A stretch of DNA of 64,000 bases from Bradyrhizobium sp. dw_78 (GCF_018449525.1 NZ_JAAVUS010000003.1:124001-188000); one strand, 5' to 3'. Shown: positions 47,489 through 56,518, counted from the first letter of the stretch. The notes: generated by a model not told the origin, from the letters alone. Program-made: numbers and translations.

Positions 47489-47537
47489 GGGCATGACCTT
47501 TTCGGAAAACCGGTATCCACTTTTCCGGATCATGCCC
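47489..47537. repeat. Inverted repeat, family D (copy 2)
   Basis: GGGCATGACC, TTTTCGGAAAACCGGTATCC and TCCGGATCATGCCC form a compact inverted repeat. Its end touches the stop of the nuclease-like gene. The 47444-47469 stretch (TGATCCGATCGGATTG...) is another palindrome beside it. Confidence 0.65.
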
Positions 47538-48340
47538 TAATTTTCGTCCAGCACTTCAATTTGCCCCACCCGGAGCGCTTCAATTCGCGGTCCGCCACGG
47601 GCCTCGATAAAGCCCCGCACCCGAACGCGCCGATTTTCCAATGACTTGAGCGCAACCCCAGCGGCCTCATAGGCCGCTATCATGCGCTTTGGAATAGTCA
47701 CAGCAAAGTCCCGTGTCCAGTTCCGTCCGAAATTCAGATAGGTCGTAGACCCCGCCTGCCGGACGGACAGAACCTTGCCCTCGACCAAGGTGAATCGCCC
47801 GACCCCTGCCAAAATATCGCCCGGACTTTCCGCGTTTTTTATGGCCGACGGATCGGCCCAGATCCCGCGTCTGTCCCGCCGCGCCGCCGCTTCGGTCGCC
47901 GCCAGCAGCGCGGCGCAGTCCTTGTCCATCACGTTCGCCGCGGCCAGCGCGTCGCCCTGCGCCAGCAGCGCGACCTGCACCGGCGTCTCGGACCCGTCGA
48001 CAAACACGAAAGCGGGCTCGCGTCCGTAACGATCGGGCGTATCGTCGTCGCCGCGCAGCGTCACCTCGCGGCCGGCCAGGATCGCCGCCAGCGCCGCCAC
48101 GCGGCTCGCCTTTGTGTCTTGGGTTGCGGCGGGCTCGATGCCGGCGAGGCGGACGTCGCGTCCATCCTGAAGGCGAAGCGTGCGGGTATCGATGATGTCA
48201 GTGACGCGTCCTTCGCCCAGCACCTCGAAGGCGCAACCCGCCGCGGCGTGCGCAGCGCCGGCCGCCACCATAAGGCCGCCGAGCGTAAGGGCCGCGCCAG
48301 CCGTGCGCCGGAATTCGATTGTTGTTGCCGACAGGAACAT
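47537..48340 (-). CDS. Secreted SNase-like (thermonuclease-fold) protein
   Basis: The protein has 267 residues from the ATG at 48340; a TTG six codons upstream is possible. A signal peptide (LGGLMVAAGAAHAAAG) leads into a staphylococcal-nuclease-like OB fold: VTDIIDTRTLRLQDGRDVRLAGIEP and DRYGREPAFVFVDG. The key Arg and Glu positions are only partly kept, so nuclease activity is uncertain. The C-terminal part has a second OB-like stretch (VLSVRQAGSTTYLNFGRNWTRDF). It acts outside the cytosol. It is divergent from the binding-protein gene next door. Confidence 0.75.
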   Translation of the reverse strand: MFLSATTIEFRRTAGAALTLGGLMVAAGAAHAAAGCAFEVLGEGRVTDIIDTRTLRLQDGRDVRLAGIEPAATQDTKASRVAALAAILAGREVTLRGDDDTPDRYGREPAFVFVDGSETPVQVALLAQGDALAAANVMDKDCAALLAATEAAARRDRRGIWADPSAIKNAESPGDILAGVGRFTLVEGKVLSVRQAGSTTYLNFGRNWTRDFAVTIPKRMIAAYEAAGVALKSLENRRVRVRGFIEARGGPRIEALRVGQIEVLDEN

Positions 48341-48523
48341 CACGCCATGTTCGCACAAGATTTATTTCTACAACACTTCCCGCACCGCCTGTATTCCGTT
48401 TGGAGGAAAAGATCGGGCGACCGATCTGGCCGCGGCTTGCCGCTGCCTGTCGCTTGCGGCATGATCGCAACAACAGATTTCGAGGCCGCGACAAGGCGGC
48501 CCGTTCGCAGGGGGGAAGTATTG

Positions 48524-49741
48524 ATGAAGCGCGTGTTTTCCGGAATTGTCGCGGCGCTGCTAGCCCACGTCGCGACCGCGGCGATGGCGCAAGAGATCGC
48601 CAGGGACAAGCCGCCGCTGAAACTCGGCGGCATCCTCGACATGTCCGGTCTTTACGCCGACATCACCGGTCCGGGTGCCGAGACGGCCGCCAAAATGGCG
48701 GCGGAGGATTTCGGCGGCGAGGTGCTGGGCCGCAAGATCGAGATCATCGCCGCCGACCATCTCAACAAGGCCGACCTCGCCGCCAACATCGCCCGCGACA
48801 TGTTCGACCAGCAGGGCGTCGAGATGATCTACGACGTCGCGGCGTCGGCGACCGCGCTGGCCGCCAACGAGATCGCCAAGGCGCGCAACAAGATCATCAT
48901 GTTCAACGGCCCCGGCTCGATCCGCCTGACCAACGAGGCCTGCGGTCCCTACAGCGTCCACTACACGTTCGATACGTTCGCGCAGGCCAATGTGACCGGA
49001 CTTGCCGCGGTGAAGTCCGGCCTCGATACTTGGTTCTTCCTGACCGCGGATTACGCCTTCGGCGCCGACCTGGAAAAGGACACCAGCAATGTCGTGCTCA
49101 AATCCGGCGGCAAGGTGCTGGGCAGCGTCCGCCATCCGCTGAACACGTCGGACTTCTCCTCCTATCTGTTGCAGGCGCAGGCCTCGAAGGTCAAGGTGAT
49201 CGGGCTCGCCAATGCCGGCGGTGACACCATCAACGCCATCAAGCAGGCGGCGGAATTCGGCATCATGAAGGGCGGGCAGAAGATGTCGCCGCTGCTCGCC
49301 TTCGTGACCGACATCGACGGCGTCGGGCTGGAGACCGCACAGGGCCTGCTGCTTACCGAAGCCTTCTATTGGGACCTCAACGACGACACCCGCGCTTTCA
49401 CCAAGCGCTTCATGGCGCGGACGAAGCGGCCGCCGACCTCGGCGCAGGCCGGCGTCTATTCGTCGGTCACGCATTATCTGCAAGCCGTCAAGGCCGCGGG
49501 AACCACCGACCCGGCCGCCGTCATGAAGATCATGAAGGAGACGCCGATCAACGACATGTTCGCCCAGAACGGCCGGATCCGCGAGGATGGCCGCATGGTG
49601 CATGACATGTACCTGTTCGAGGTCAAGAAGCCGTCGGAATCCAAGGGACGCTGGGACGACTACAAGCTGCTGGCGACCGTGCCCGGCAACGAGGCGTTCC
49701 AGCCGCTCGAATTGTCGCGCTGCCCGCTGGTGAAGAAATGA
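48524..49741 (+). CDS. ABC transporter substrate-binding protein, branched-chain amino acid/aromatic acid type
   Basis: The protein has 405 residues with GGGGGAAG before the ATG. A signal peptide ends near AAMAQEI. The rest is the Peripla_BP_6 fold: LKLGGILDMSGLYADITGPG, AEDFGG, DAAASATALAANEIAKARNKI-like region, and SYLLQAQASKVKVIGLANAGGDT in sequence. In this group such proteins often bind aromatic acids, branched-chain amino acids or amides. No permease or ATPase genes lie nearby. The enoyl-CoA hydratase downstream and the acyl-CoA genes across the gap hint at an aliphatic or aromatic acid ligand, an inference. Confidence 0.92.
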   Translation: MKRVFSGIVAALLAHVATAAMAQEIARDKPPLKLGGILDMSGLYADITGPGAETAAKMAAEDFGGEVLGRKIEIIAADHLNKADLAANIARDMFDQQGVEMIYDVAASATALAANEIAKARNKIIMFNGPGSIRLTNEACGPYSVHYTFDTFAQANVTGLAAVKSGLDTWFFLTADYAFGADLEKDTSNVVLKSGGKVLGSVRHPLNTSDFSSYLLQAQASKVKVIGLANAGGDTINAIKQAAEFGIMKGGQKMSPLLAFVTDIDGVGLETAQGLLLTEAFYWDLNDDTRAFTKRFMARTKRPPTSAQAGVYSSVTHYLQAVKAAGTTDPAAVMKIMKETPINDMFAQNGRIREDGRMVHDMYLFEVKKPSESKGRWDDYKLLATVPGNEAFQPLELSRCPLVKK

Positions 49742-49752
49742 TGGCCGAAGGC

Positions 49753-49862
49753 TGTTATTCCGGATGGCGCGTTAGCGCCAGACCCGGAATCCAGAAATTA
49801 TCTGGCACGGCTCTATCACAGCGAGATTCCGGGTTGGACGCTTCGCATCGCCCCGGAATGAC
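49753..49862. repeat. Dispersed palindromic repeat, family A (copy 7)
   Basis: It opens with GTTATTCCGGATGGCGCG, contains GACCCGGAATCCAGAAATTA and GAGATTCCGGGTTGG, and closes with CCCCGGAATGAC. It lies between the binding-protein gene and the enoyl-CoA hydratase gene. Confidence 0.75.
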
Positions 49863-49893
49863 GGAGTTCTAATAACAACAAAGGCAACACCGC

Positions 49894-50682
49894 ATGACCG
49901 ACATCGTCCTGCAAAACCTCGATCAGGGTTTGCTCACCATCACCATGAACCGTCCCGACCGGCGCAACGCGCTCAATCCGGACATGACCAGGGGACTGGT
50001 CGAGGCGGCACGGCGTGCGGCCGAGGACCATGAAGTTCGCGCGGTGCTGCTCCGGGGCGCCGGCGGCACGTTCTGCGTCGGCGGCGACGTGAAGTCGATG
50101 GCGGAGGCGCGCGCGCCGCTGCCGTTCGAAGCCAAGATGGCCAATCTGCGCCGCGGCATGGAAGTCTCGCGCATTCTTCACCAGATGCAAAAGCCGGTGG
50201 TGGCGCAACTCGATGGCGCGGCGGCCGGCGCCGGGCTTTCGATCGCGCTCGCCTGCGATTTCCGCGTCGCCGGCGCCTCCTGCAAGATCACCACGGCGTT
50301 CGCCAAGGTCGGACTGTCAGGCGATTACGGCGGAACTTATTTCCTGACCCATCTGCTCGGCAGCGCGAAGGCGCGTGAGCTTTATCTGCTGTCGCCGGTG
50401 CTGACGGCGCAGGAAGCGCTCGGGCTCGGCATGGTGACCAGGGTTGTGGCCGACGCCGAGGTCGAAGCCGCAACGCATGAACTGGCGATGTCGCTGGCGC
50501 AGGGACCGTCGGTGACGCTGGGCTACATCAAGCGCAACATCAACAACGCCGAGCACCTGTCGCTGGAAGCCTGTTTCGACGCCGAGGCGATTCATCATAC
50601 CCGCGCCGGCGAAACCGCGGACCATAAGGAAGCCGCCAAGGCGTTTGTCGAAAAGCGCAAGCCGGCGTTCTCAGGTCATTGA
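49894..50682 (+). CDS. Enoyl-CoA hydratase/isomerase family protein
   Basis: The protein has 262 residues of the crotonase fold. The first oxyanion loop is LLRGAGGTFCVGGDVKSMAEA (read in parts) and the second is AQLDGAAAGAGLSIALACDFRVAG, with the Glu that hydrates C2-C3 not clearly kept, since the expected position reads FAKVGLSGDYGG. So it may be a hydratase with Asp or an isomerase. Members act in fatty-acid and aromatic-acid beta-oxidation on CoA esters. It follows the binding-protein gene with a repeat between. The substrate is unknown. Confidence 0.87.
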   Translation: MTDIVLQNLDQGLLTITMNRPDRRNALNPDMTRGLVEAARRAAEDHEVRAVLLRGAGGTFCVGGDVKSMAEARAPLPFEAKMANLRRGMEVSRILHQMQKPVVAQLDGAAAGAGLSIALACDFRVAGASCKITTAFAKVGLSGDYGGTYFLTHLLGSAKARELYLLSPVLTAQEALGLGMVTRVVADAEVEAATHELAMSLAQGPSVTLGYIKRNINNAEHLSLEACFDAEAIHHTRAGETADHKEAAKAFVEKRKPAFSGH

Positions 50683-50892
50683 TCATGATCGGGAACCTCG
50701 AGCGTGACGCGGCCATTCGCGCACCGTGGCGCGGATGACGGTCAAGCCGCGGGTTCATTCGATATGATGCGCGCAAATCTCGCCTGAAATTCTCCTAAAG
50801 AAAGCCGGTTTTTTTGCGTAGTTCCATTCTCAGGGAACGCGATCACGCGGGAACTGCATTAAAACGCGTTGTGGTTGAAGGGAGGTTTCGCA

Positions 50893-51825
50893 ATGAACTC
50901 TCGCGTCACACCAACACAGGCTGAGATCGTTTCGCATTGCCCGTTCTGCGCCTCGGACGATATTCACGATACGCAGTTGCGTGCGCTCGAGGACAGCAGC
51001 GGGCGGCTTTATCTGGTCTATGAATGCGGTTCCTGCACCGGCCGCTTCGTGGCCGACCGGCCCGGGCGAATCGAAAAGGTCGAAGACGAGGCGGCGGACA
51101 CTTTTTCATCGCCCGAACGGGTCGCCCAGCAGCGCGCGCATTTCGCCTGGAAACGGATTTTCGACGAGAACGACTACCCCTATTCGATCATTCCGCTGAT
51201 CGAACGCTGGGCGCCGGGACGGCGCGTGCTGGACCTTGGATGCGGTGCCTCGCAGCTATTGCCGATGCTGATGAAGCGCGGCTTCGACGTGGTCGGCTTC
51301 GAGGGCGATCCCGCCCGCGCCCAGGTGGCGCGCGAGAACGGCGTCACCATCGTGTCCGGCGACTGGCGCAAGATCGGCGACGTGCTCGGCCCCCATCGCT
51401 TCGATTGCATCGTGTCCGATCAGGTGTTCGAGCATATGCTCGATCCCGTCGGCACCTTGCGGTCGCTCAAGGCCCTGCTCGCCGACGACGGCGTGCTGAT
51501 TTTCCGCTTTCCCAACGAAGGCAGCTGGCGACGCAAGACCGAACTGGCCTGGGCCCGGCTTCGCGGCAATAACCGGCCGCTGTCCTACTTCGTCGATCAC
51601 TGGAACTATTTCAACGAGCGGGCAGCGCGCATCTGTTTCTCGGCAGCCGATTACGAGGTGCTGCGGATCAAGAAGGATTTGAGCCTGCACGGGTTTCTGG
51701 TGCGGAAGGTGTTCCCGAATCTCGCGGTGGTCCCCGGCCTGCCGCAATTCATCGCGCGCACCATCGCCTCGGTCGACAGCAACGCGCTGTCGAACGGACT
51801 GACGGTGGTGTCGCGGCCGCATTGA
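50893..51825 (+). CDS. Class I SAM-dependent methyltransferase with N-terminal zinc-ribbon-like segment
   Basis: The protein has 310 residues from the ATG with GGAGG seven bases upstream. Two Cys pairs, C16-x2-C19 and C45-x2-C48, make a zinc-ribbon-like start. SAM motif I is RVLDLGCGASQLLPML (about 116-131), followed by VVGFEGDPARAQ and FDCIVSDQVFEHMLDPVGTL. This layout is typical of methyltransferases of sugars, lipopolysaccharide or small metabolites with an upstream Cys4 finger. The acceptor is unknown. It stands alone between enoyl-CoA hydratase genes on both strands. Confidence 0.85.
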   Translation: MNSRVTPTQAEIVSHCPFCASDDIHDTQLRALEDSSGRLYLVYECGSCTGRFVADRPGRIEKVEDEAADTFSSPERVAQQRAHFAWKRIFDENDYPYSIIPLIERWAPGRRVLDLGCGASQLLPMLMKRGFDVVGFEGDPARAQVARENGVTIVSGDWRKIGDVLGPHRFDCIVSDQVFEHMLDPVGTLRSLKALLADDGVLIFRFPNEGSWRRKTELAWARLRGNNRPLSYFVDHWNYFNERAARICFSAADYEVLRIKKDLSLHGFLVRKVFPNLAVVPGLPQFIARTIASVDSNALSNGLTVVSRPH

Positions 51826-51862
51826 AGGTTCCGATTGGATCCGAAGTCTTGCATCGGATTTC

Positions 51863-51900
51863 GTCATCCGGGTCCACGCTATCGCGTGGCCCGGAACGAC
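51863..51900. repeat. Dispersed palindromic repeat, family A (short copy 8)
   Basis: GTCATCCGGGTCCACGC, TATCGCGTGG and CCCGGAACGAC form a 38-bp hairpin. It lies between the methyltransferase and the convergent enoyl-CoA hydratase genes. Confidence 0.7.
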
Positions 51901-51938
51901 GTTGGAAAAATTCACCGGCCCTTGCAGCCGGAAAAAAC

Positions 51939-52745
51939 TCAGCGTGCCTTGAAATTGGCGACGCGGCGTTCCGCGGTGGCCTTGATGCCTTCCTTGAAGT
52001 CCTCGGTGGTACGGAGCCGGGTCTGCTCGGCGAGTTCGTGGTTGGTGGCGGCGAGCACACGGTCGGCGAGGCCGGCGCGCATGGTGGCGCGGGTCGCAAG
52101 CAGGCCGAGCGGCGAGCATTCGGCGATTTCGCCGGCGAGTTTCAACGCTGCGGCGCGGACCTGATCCTGCGGCACCAGTTCATTGGCAAGGCCCCATCGA
52201 TAGGCTTCTTCTCCGGTGACGCGGCGGCTGGTGTAGAACATCAGTTCCGCATTGTTCTTGCCGATCAGTTCGGGAAGCGTCGCGGTCAGACCGAAACCCG
52301 GATGGAATCCGAGCTTGGTGAAATTCGCGGAAAAGCGCGTCTCGGGGCAGGCGACGCGGAAATCCGCCGAGATTGCCAGCCCCAGCCCGCCGCCGATGGC
52401 CGCGCCCTGGACTGCCGCGACGATCGGCTTCTGGTTGCGGAAGATACGCACCGCCTGGATGTAGAGATGGTTGATCGAGCCAAGGCCGTCGGCCGGATCA
52501 CCTTTGGCTTCGCTGGCGTCCTGTTCCTGCGGCGCCGGATCGTTGAAATTGGCGCCGGCGCAGAACGCCTTGCCCTGGGCGGCGAGCACGGAAGAGCGGA
52601 TTTCGATGTCGCGATCGAATTCCTCCAGTGCGTCGGCGATCTGGTTGATCAGCGAGATGTCGAAGAAATTCAACGGCGGCCGCCGGATTTCAATCAGGCC
52701 GACATGGCCGTGCTTCTCGATGCCGATATCCTTGTAGGTGCTCAT
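51939..52745 (-). CDS. Enoyl-CoA hydratase/isomerase family protein
   Basis: The protein has 268 residues with the crotonase fold: AQGKAFCAGANFND as oxyanion loop, VAAVQGAAIGGGLGLAISADFRVA and the FTKLGFHPGFGLTATLPELIGKNNAE segment (in parts). The hydratase Glu near LGFHPG is absent in the usual form. It is the third gene of the run acd2 > acd1 > ech on the minus strand, with a 295-bp repeat-bearing gap after acd1. It probably hydrates the enoyl-CoA made by those dehydrogenases. Confidence 0.88.
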   Translation of the reverse strand: MSTYKDIGIEKHGHVGLIEIRRPPLNFFDISLINQIADALEEFDRDIEIRSSVLAAQGKAFCAGANFNDPAPQEQDASEAKGDPADGLGSINHLYIQAVRIFRNQKPIVAAVQGAAIGGGLGLAISADFRVACPETRFSANFTKLGFHPGFGLTATLPELIGKNNAELMFYTSRRVTGEEAYRWGLANELVPQDQVRAAALKLAGEIAECSPLGLLATRATMRAGLADRVLAATNHELAEQTRLRTTEDFKEGIKATAERRVANFKAR

Positions 52746-53040
52746 ATGGTGGTCTCCGTGGATTTCAAATCTCTCTGCAGCGGTGCTGTGCTCCCCCTCA
52801 CACCTAATTCGGGTTTACCCGAGTTAGGATTTTATATTATCGAAGTCGGATAAGTCCGACTTCGATGGGAGAGGACCGGGGTGAGGAGTTACGGTCTATC
52901 GTTGGTCTGTAACCCCTCACCCGGCGCTAAAGCGCCGATCTCTCCCAAAGGGAGAGGTTGGAAAAGTGTGCGTCGCTCCAGATTCTTGTTTTGACGCGTT
53001 TTCTTCACGCGAACCGGTATCCACTTCGCTCAAAAACGCT
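52746..53040. repeat. Cluster of hairpin repeats, family E, with family B copy 5
   Basis: Four hairpins stand in a row: 52804-52827 (CTAATTCGGGT/ACCCGAGTTAG), 52841-52864 (CGAAGTCGGA/TCCGACTTCG, perfect), 52922-52937 (CGGCGCTAAAGCGCCG) and 52940-52956 (CTCTCCCAAAGGGAGAG). The end, 52985-53040, is a minus-oriented family B repeat reaching the acyl-CoA dehydrogenase stop. Confidence 0.7.
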
Positions 53041-54201
53041 CTACCGCAAGCCGAGCCCGCGCGCGATGATGCCGCGCAGCACTTCGGTGGTGCCGCCCTG
53101 GATCGTCAGCTTGGGCGCGGTCTTGATCGCGAACGACAATTGGTGTTCCAGCGTCGCGCGGTTGCTCGCCTCCTCCTCGACAAAGGCGGCGAGATCGCGA
53201 ACCCGCTGCGGCAATTGCTGCTCCCACACCGTGCCGATATCCTTGACGATCGAGGCTTCCACCACCGGCTCTTTGCCGGCTTGCAGCATGCCCGCCACCG
53301 AAACCGACATCCGCCGCATGGTGTGCAGTTGCGCGACCAGACGCCCGATGCCTTCGGCGCTGCGGGTATCCGGATTCTTTCCGACCGCGCGGACCAGTTC
53401 GGTGAGCACGTAATAGGTTTCCAGGAAACGCTCCGGTCCGGAGCGCTCATAGGCGAGCTCGCTGGTTGCCTGTTTCCAGGCGCCGTCGATCTCGCCCAGC
53501 ACATAATCGTCAGGAACGAAGGCGTCGGTGAACACCACCTCGTTGAACTCGAATTGCCCGGTGATCTGGCCGATCGGGTTCACCTTGATGCCCGGTGTCT
53601 TCATGTCGACCAGGAACTGGGTCAGGCCGTGGCGGCGGTTCTCCTTGGTCGGCGGCGAGGTGCGGAAGATCGCGATCATGTAATCGGCCATATGCGCCGA
53701 GGTGGTCCAGACTTTGCTGCCGTTGATCAGATAGCCGCCGTCGGTTTTGGTCGCCTTGGTCTTCGCCGCGAACAGGTCGGAGCCGGAATTGGGTTCGCTC
53801 ATGCCGATCGCGAAACAAAGCTCACCGCGGCAGATGCGCGGCAGGATGTCCAGCTTGACGTGCTCGGGCGCGTATTTCAGCAGCACCGGGCCGCTCTGCC
53901 GGTCGGCGACGAAGAAGCGCCGTGTCGGGGCGTTGGCGACGCGCATTTCCTCGGTCACCACGTAGCGTTCGAGGAACGAACGCTCATGGCCGCCATATCT
54001 CTTCGGCCAGGTCATGCCGAGCCAGCCGCGTTCGCCGACCCGGCGGGAAAATTCCGGCGCGTCGGCATCCTCGCGGTCGGGCTGATGCGGATCGAAGGTG
54101 CCGGCGGCGATCTCCTCGGCGAGGAAGGCGCGCACTTCCTTGCGCAAGGTCTCGCATTCGCTCGGCAGTCGGATCGGATCGAAACGAAGGGCTGCGGTCA
54201 T
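53041..54201 (-). CDS. Acyl-CoA dehydrogenase (FAD-binding large-type subunit)
   Basis: The protein has 386 residues with the complete acyl-CoA dehydrogenase layout: CFAIGMSEPNSGSDL binds FAD in the middle domain, WTTSAHMADYMI follows, and the C-terminal GGTTEVLRGIIARGLGLR ends the fold. At the position of the catalytic Glu of the medium-chain class stands Gly (QGGT); the Glu in the ERSGPERF segment could be the base as in the isovaleryl/long-chain class. It oxidises acyl-CoA to enoyl-CoA. It follows acd2 by 26 bp and probably pairs with it. Confidence 0.9.
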   Translation of the reverse strand: MTAALRFDPIRLPSECETLRKEVRAFLAEEIAAGTFDPHQPDREDADAPEFSRRVGERGWLGMTWPKRYGGHERSFLERYVVTEEMRVANAPTRRFFVADRQSGPVLLKYAPEHVKLDILPRICRGELCFAIGMSEPNSGSDLFAAKTKATKTDGGYLINGSKVWTTSAHMADYMIAIFRTSPPTKENRRHGLTQFLVDMKTPGIKVNPIGQITGQFEFNEVVFTDAFVPDDYVLGEIDGAWKQATSELAYERSGPERFLETYYVLTELVRAVGKNPDTRSAEGIGRLVAQLHTMRRMSVSVAGMLQAGKEPVVEASIVKDIGTVWEQQLPQRVRDLAAFVEEEASNRATLEHQLSFAIKTAPKLTIQGGTTEVLRGIIARGLGLR

Positions 54202-54227
54202 TTTAAAGGCTCGACTTTCTCAGGATA

Positions 54228-55292
54228 TCAGCGCGCCGCGACCAGCGGCCACAATTCGTCGGCGCCGCGCGCCGCGACCCGTTTGCCGAGTTCAACCGCC
54301 CAATAGCTTTCGGAGCCGAAATCATCGCGCCAGGCCAGCGCACGCAGCGAATAGCGGTGCAGGATGTGCTCGGTCGTGAAGCCGATCGCGCCGTGGACCT
54401 GATGGGCGATGCTGCCGCCTTTTTCGGCAGCTTCCGCGCAACGGATTTTTGCGGATGCGGCTTCGAGGAAGATCTCGTCGTTGAAAGCGGTCGCGTTGGC
54501 GATCGCGTCCGCGGCCGAGGTCGCGGCCGCCAGCGCCGCCGCCGATTCGCCGGCGAGCCGCGCCAGATTGTGCTGTACCGCCTGGAATTTCGCGATCTTC
54601 TTTTCGAACGCGACGCGCTCGCCGGCGTAGCGCACGCTGATGTCGAGGATCGATTCCAGGCTGCCCGCGATTTGCAGGCTGCGCGCCACCCCGCCCATCA
54701 GCATCAGGCTGTTCTGGTCAAAATCCTTCGGTGCGGGCTTGATCGCGGACGGCCGGGCCTTGTCGAAGGTCACGGTATCGCTGTTGTCGCCGCCCAGCCC
54801 GAGGCCGGCTTCGATCCGGGCCGCCGCCGCCTCGACCAGCGCGATCGAGGCGCCGTTGCTGCCGGTTGCCAGCACGGCGATGTGCCGGGCGTCCTTGGCA
54901 AAGGGAATGCCGCGCGCGCGGCCGGACAGGGTGCCGTCGGGGTTCAGCGCGATGCGGTCTTTTGGATTGGCCGGCGCGACCGTCATCGCGCCGTCCGGCG
55001 AGGTGATCCCGGCTTGCGACAACAGCCATCCCGCCAGCATGGTCTCGGCCAGCGGCACGGCGAGGGCAAAGCGCCCGGCGGCGCTCAGCACGCTGAATCC
55101 TTCGGCCAGGCTCGCGCCCGAGCCGCCGCAATCTTCCGGGACCCACGACAGCGGCAATCCGGCTTCGGTCAGCGCCCGCCACAGCGGTTCTTTCCAACGG
55201 CCTTCCTTGTCATGATTGATGGTCTGGGTGTCGGCGAGATCGGCGAAAATCTTTTCCGCGGTCTCGGCAACAATATTCTCACTCTCCGCCAC
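54228..55292 (-). CDS. Acyl-CoA dehydrogenase, FAD-motif-poor partner subunit
   Basis: The protein has 354 residues from a GTG start (MAESENIVAET) with GAGGAA upstream. A longer frame reaches 55442 but has no fitting start. The C-terminal helical domain is kept (YAGERVAFEKKIAKFQAVQHNLA, HQVHGAIGFTTEHILHRY). The middle domain is short and lacks the TEPxxGSD-type FAD segment of its partner. This pattern fits heteromeric acyl-CoA dehydrogenases in which only one subunit binds FAD, such as the steroid side-chain and pimeloyl-CoA types. That is an inference. Confidence 0.82.
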   Translation of the reverse strand: MAESENIVAETAEKIFADLADTQTINHDKEGRWKEPLWRALTEAGLPLSWVPEDCGGSGASLAEGFSVLSAAGRFALAVPLAETMLAGWLLSQAGITSPDGAMTVAPANPKDRIALNPDGTLSGRARGIPFAKDARHIAVLATGSNGASIALVEAAAARIEAGLGLGGDNSDTVTFDKARPSAIKPAPKDFDQNSLMLMGGVARSLQIAGSLESILDISVRYAGERVAFEKKIAKFQAVQHNLARLAGESAAALAAATSAADAIANATAFNDEIFLEAASAKIRCAEAAEKGGSIAHQVHGAIGFTTEHILHRYSLRALAWRDDFGSESYWAVELGKRVAARGADELWPLVAAR

Positions 55293-55574
55293 AGCGTTCC
55301 TCGTTACGATCCGCATCGCCCGGCGCTCTGCGGGGTGGTCCCGCCGGGTTTCGGATGACGCCTCTTGTTGCATGGCATGATGGGGAAAAGCCACCCGCAT
55401 GACAAGCGCCGGTGGTCGCAGGGCGGCCTGCGAGACCGGCATAAGTCACAGTCGCAACTGGATTAATTCCGCAGAGCGAACTTTGATGGATTCGCGGGCA
55501 ATCCGCCGCACAATATGGTAGACCGCGCCGACGCGGCGGATGGGACTGCCCAAGATCAGATAGGGGAAGTGCGG

Positions 55575-56357
55575 ATGTCGAAGGATGGTTTGTGCGCGAT
55601 TATCACCGGTTCTGCGTCCGGCCTCGGGGCTGCGACCGCAGCCATGCTGGCCAAGGATGGTGCGCGCATCGTCATCAATTACGCATCGAGCCAGAAGGAA
55701 GCCGAACAGACCGCCGATCTCTGCCGCAGCGAGGGCGGCGAGGTCGTGGTCGTGCAGGGTGACGTATCGCGTGACGAGGACTGCCGCAAGATCGTCGCGG
55801 CGGCGGCGCCCTGGGGACGCCTTGATGCCCTGATCAACAATGCCGGCATCACCAAGCACATGGTGCATGACAATCTCGACGGCCTGTCGGCGGAGGATTT
55901 CCAGCGGCTGTTCGGCGTCAACACCATCGGCCCGTTCCAGATGGTCCGGGCGGCGCGAGGCCTGCTGGAAGCGGGCGCCAAGGCGTCCGGCCTTGCCGCG
56001 TCGGTGGTCAACGTGTCGTCGGTCGCCGGCATCAGCGGCATCGGCTCGTCGGTCGCCTATGCCGCGAGCAAGGGTGCGCTCAACACCATGACCCAGTCGC
56101 TGGCCCGGGCGTTGGCGCCGCTGATCCGCGTCAACGCCGTCTGTCCCGGCTATATCGACACGCCGTGGTTCACCAAGGGACGCGGTGTCGAGGGCGCGGC
56201 CAAGGTGCGCGATGCCGTGGTCGCGAAAGTGCCGCTCAAGCGCGCTTCAACGGCCGACGATGTCGCCAACCTCGTCTATTTCCTCGCCACGCCGCGATCG
56301 AGCAACGTGACCGGCGAGATGATGCGGATCGACGCCGGCGCGCATCTGATTACGTGA
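55575..56357 (+). CDS. Short-chain dehydrogenase/reductase (SDR), FabG-like
   Basis: The protein has 260 residues from the ATG with GGGGAAG upstream. The NAD(P)-binding motif is TGSASGLG at about 11-18, NNAG at about 89-92, catalytic Ser in NVSSVAG and the YxxxK motif in AYAASKGAL. The C-terminal PGYIDTPWF and GEMMRIDAGAHL are standard classical SDR features. It oxidises or reduces a hydroxy/keto substrate, possibly the 3-hydroxyacyl-CoA formed by the nearby hydratases. It is divergent from the acyl-CoA dehydrogenases. Confidence 0.92.
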   Translation: MSKDGLCAIITGSASGLGAATAAMLAKDGARIVINYASSQKEAEQTADLCRSEGGEVVVVQGDVSRDEDCRKIVAAAAPWGRLDALINNAGITKHMVHDNLDGLSAEDFQRLFGVNTIGPFQMVRAARGLLEAGAKASGLAASVVNVSSVAGISGIGSSVAYAASKGALNTMTQSLARALAPLIRVNAVCPGYIDTPWFTKGRGVEGAAKVRDAVVAKVPLKRASTADDVANLVYFLATPRSSNVTGEMMRIDAGAHLIT

Positions 56358-56422
56358 GGGTTTAAGTTGTTATTGTGGGTCCGTGCCTGAAGGCGCATTC
56401 TGGAATGACGGTCGAGCCTGCT

Positions 56423-56512
56423 CTGTTCTGATTCAATCAGAACCATGCTCTCATATATTGTTTGACGCGTTTTCTTGACGCGAACCGGAATCCGCTTCGC
56501 TCGAAAACGCTA
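56423..56512 (-). repeat. Dispersed repeat, family B (copy 6, reversed)
   Basis: It contains GTTCTGATTCAATCAGAACC (palindrome, 56425-56444), TTTGACGCGTTTTCTTGACG, CGAACCGGAATCCGCTTCGC and TCGAAAACGCTA. It lies between the SDR gene and the GlsB-type gene, with a GGAATGACGG end of family A just before. Confidence 0.75.
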
Positions 56513-56518
56513 TGGCCG

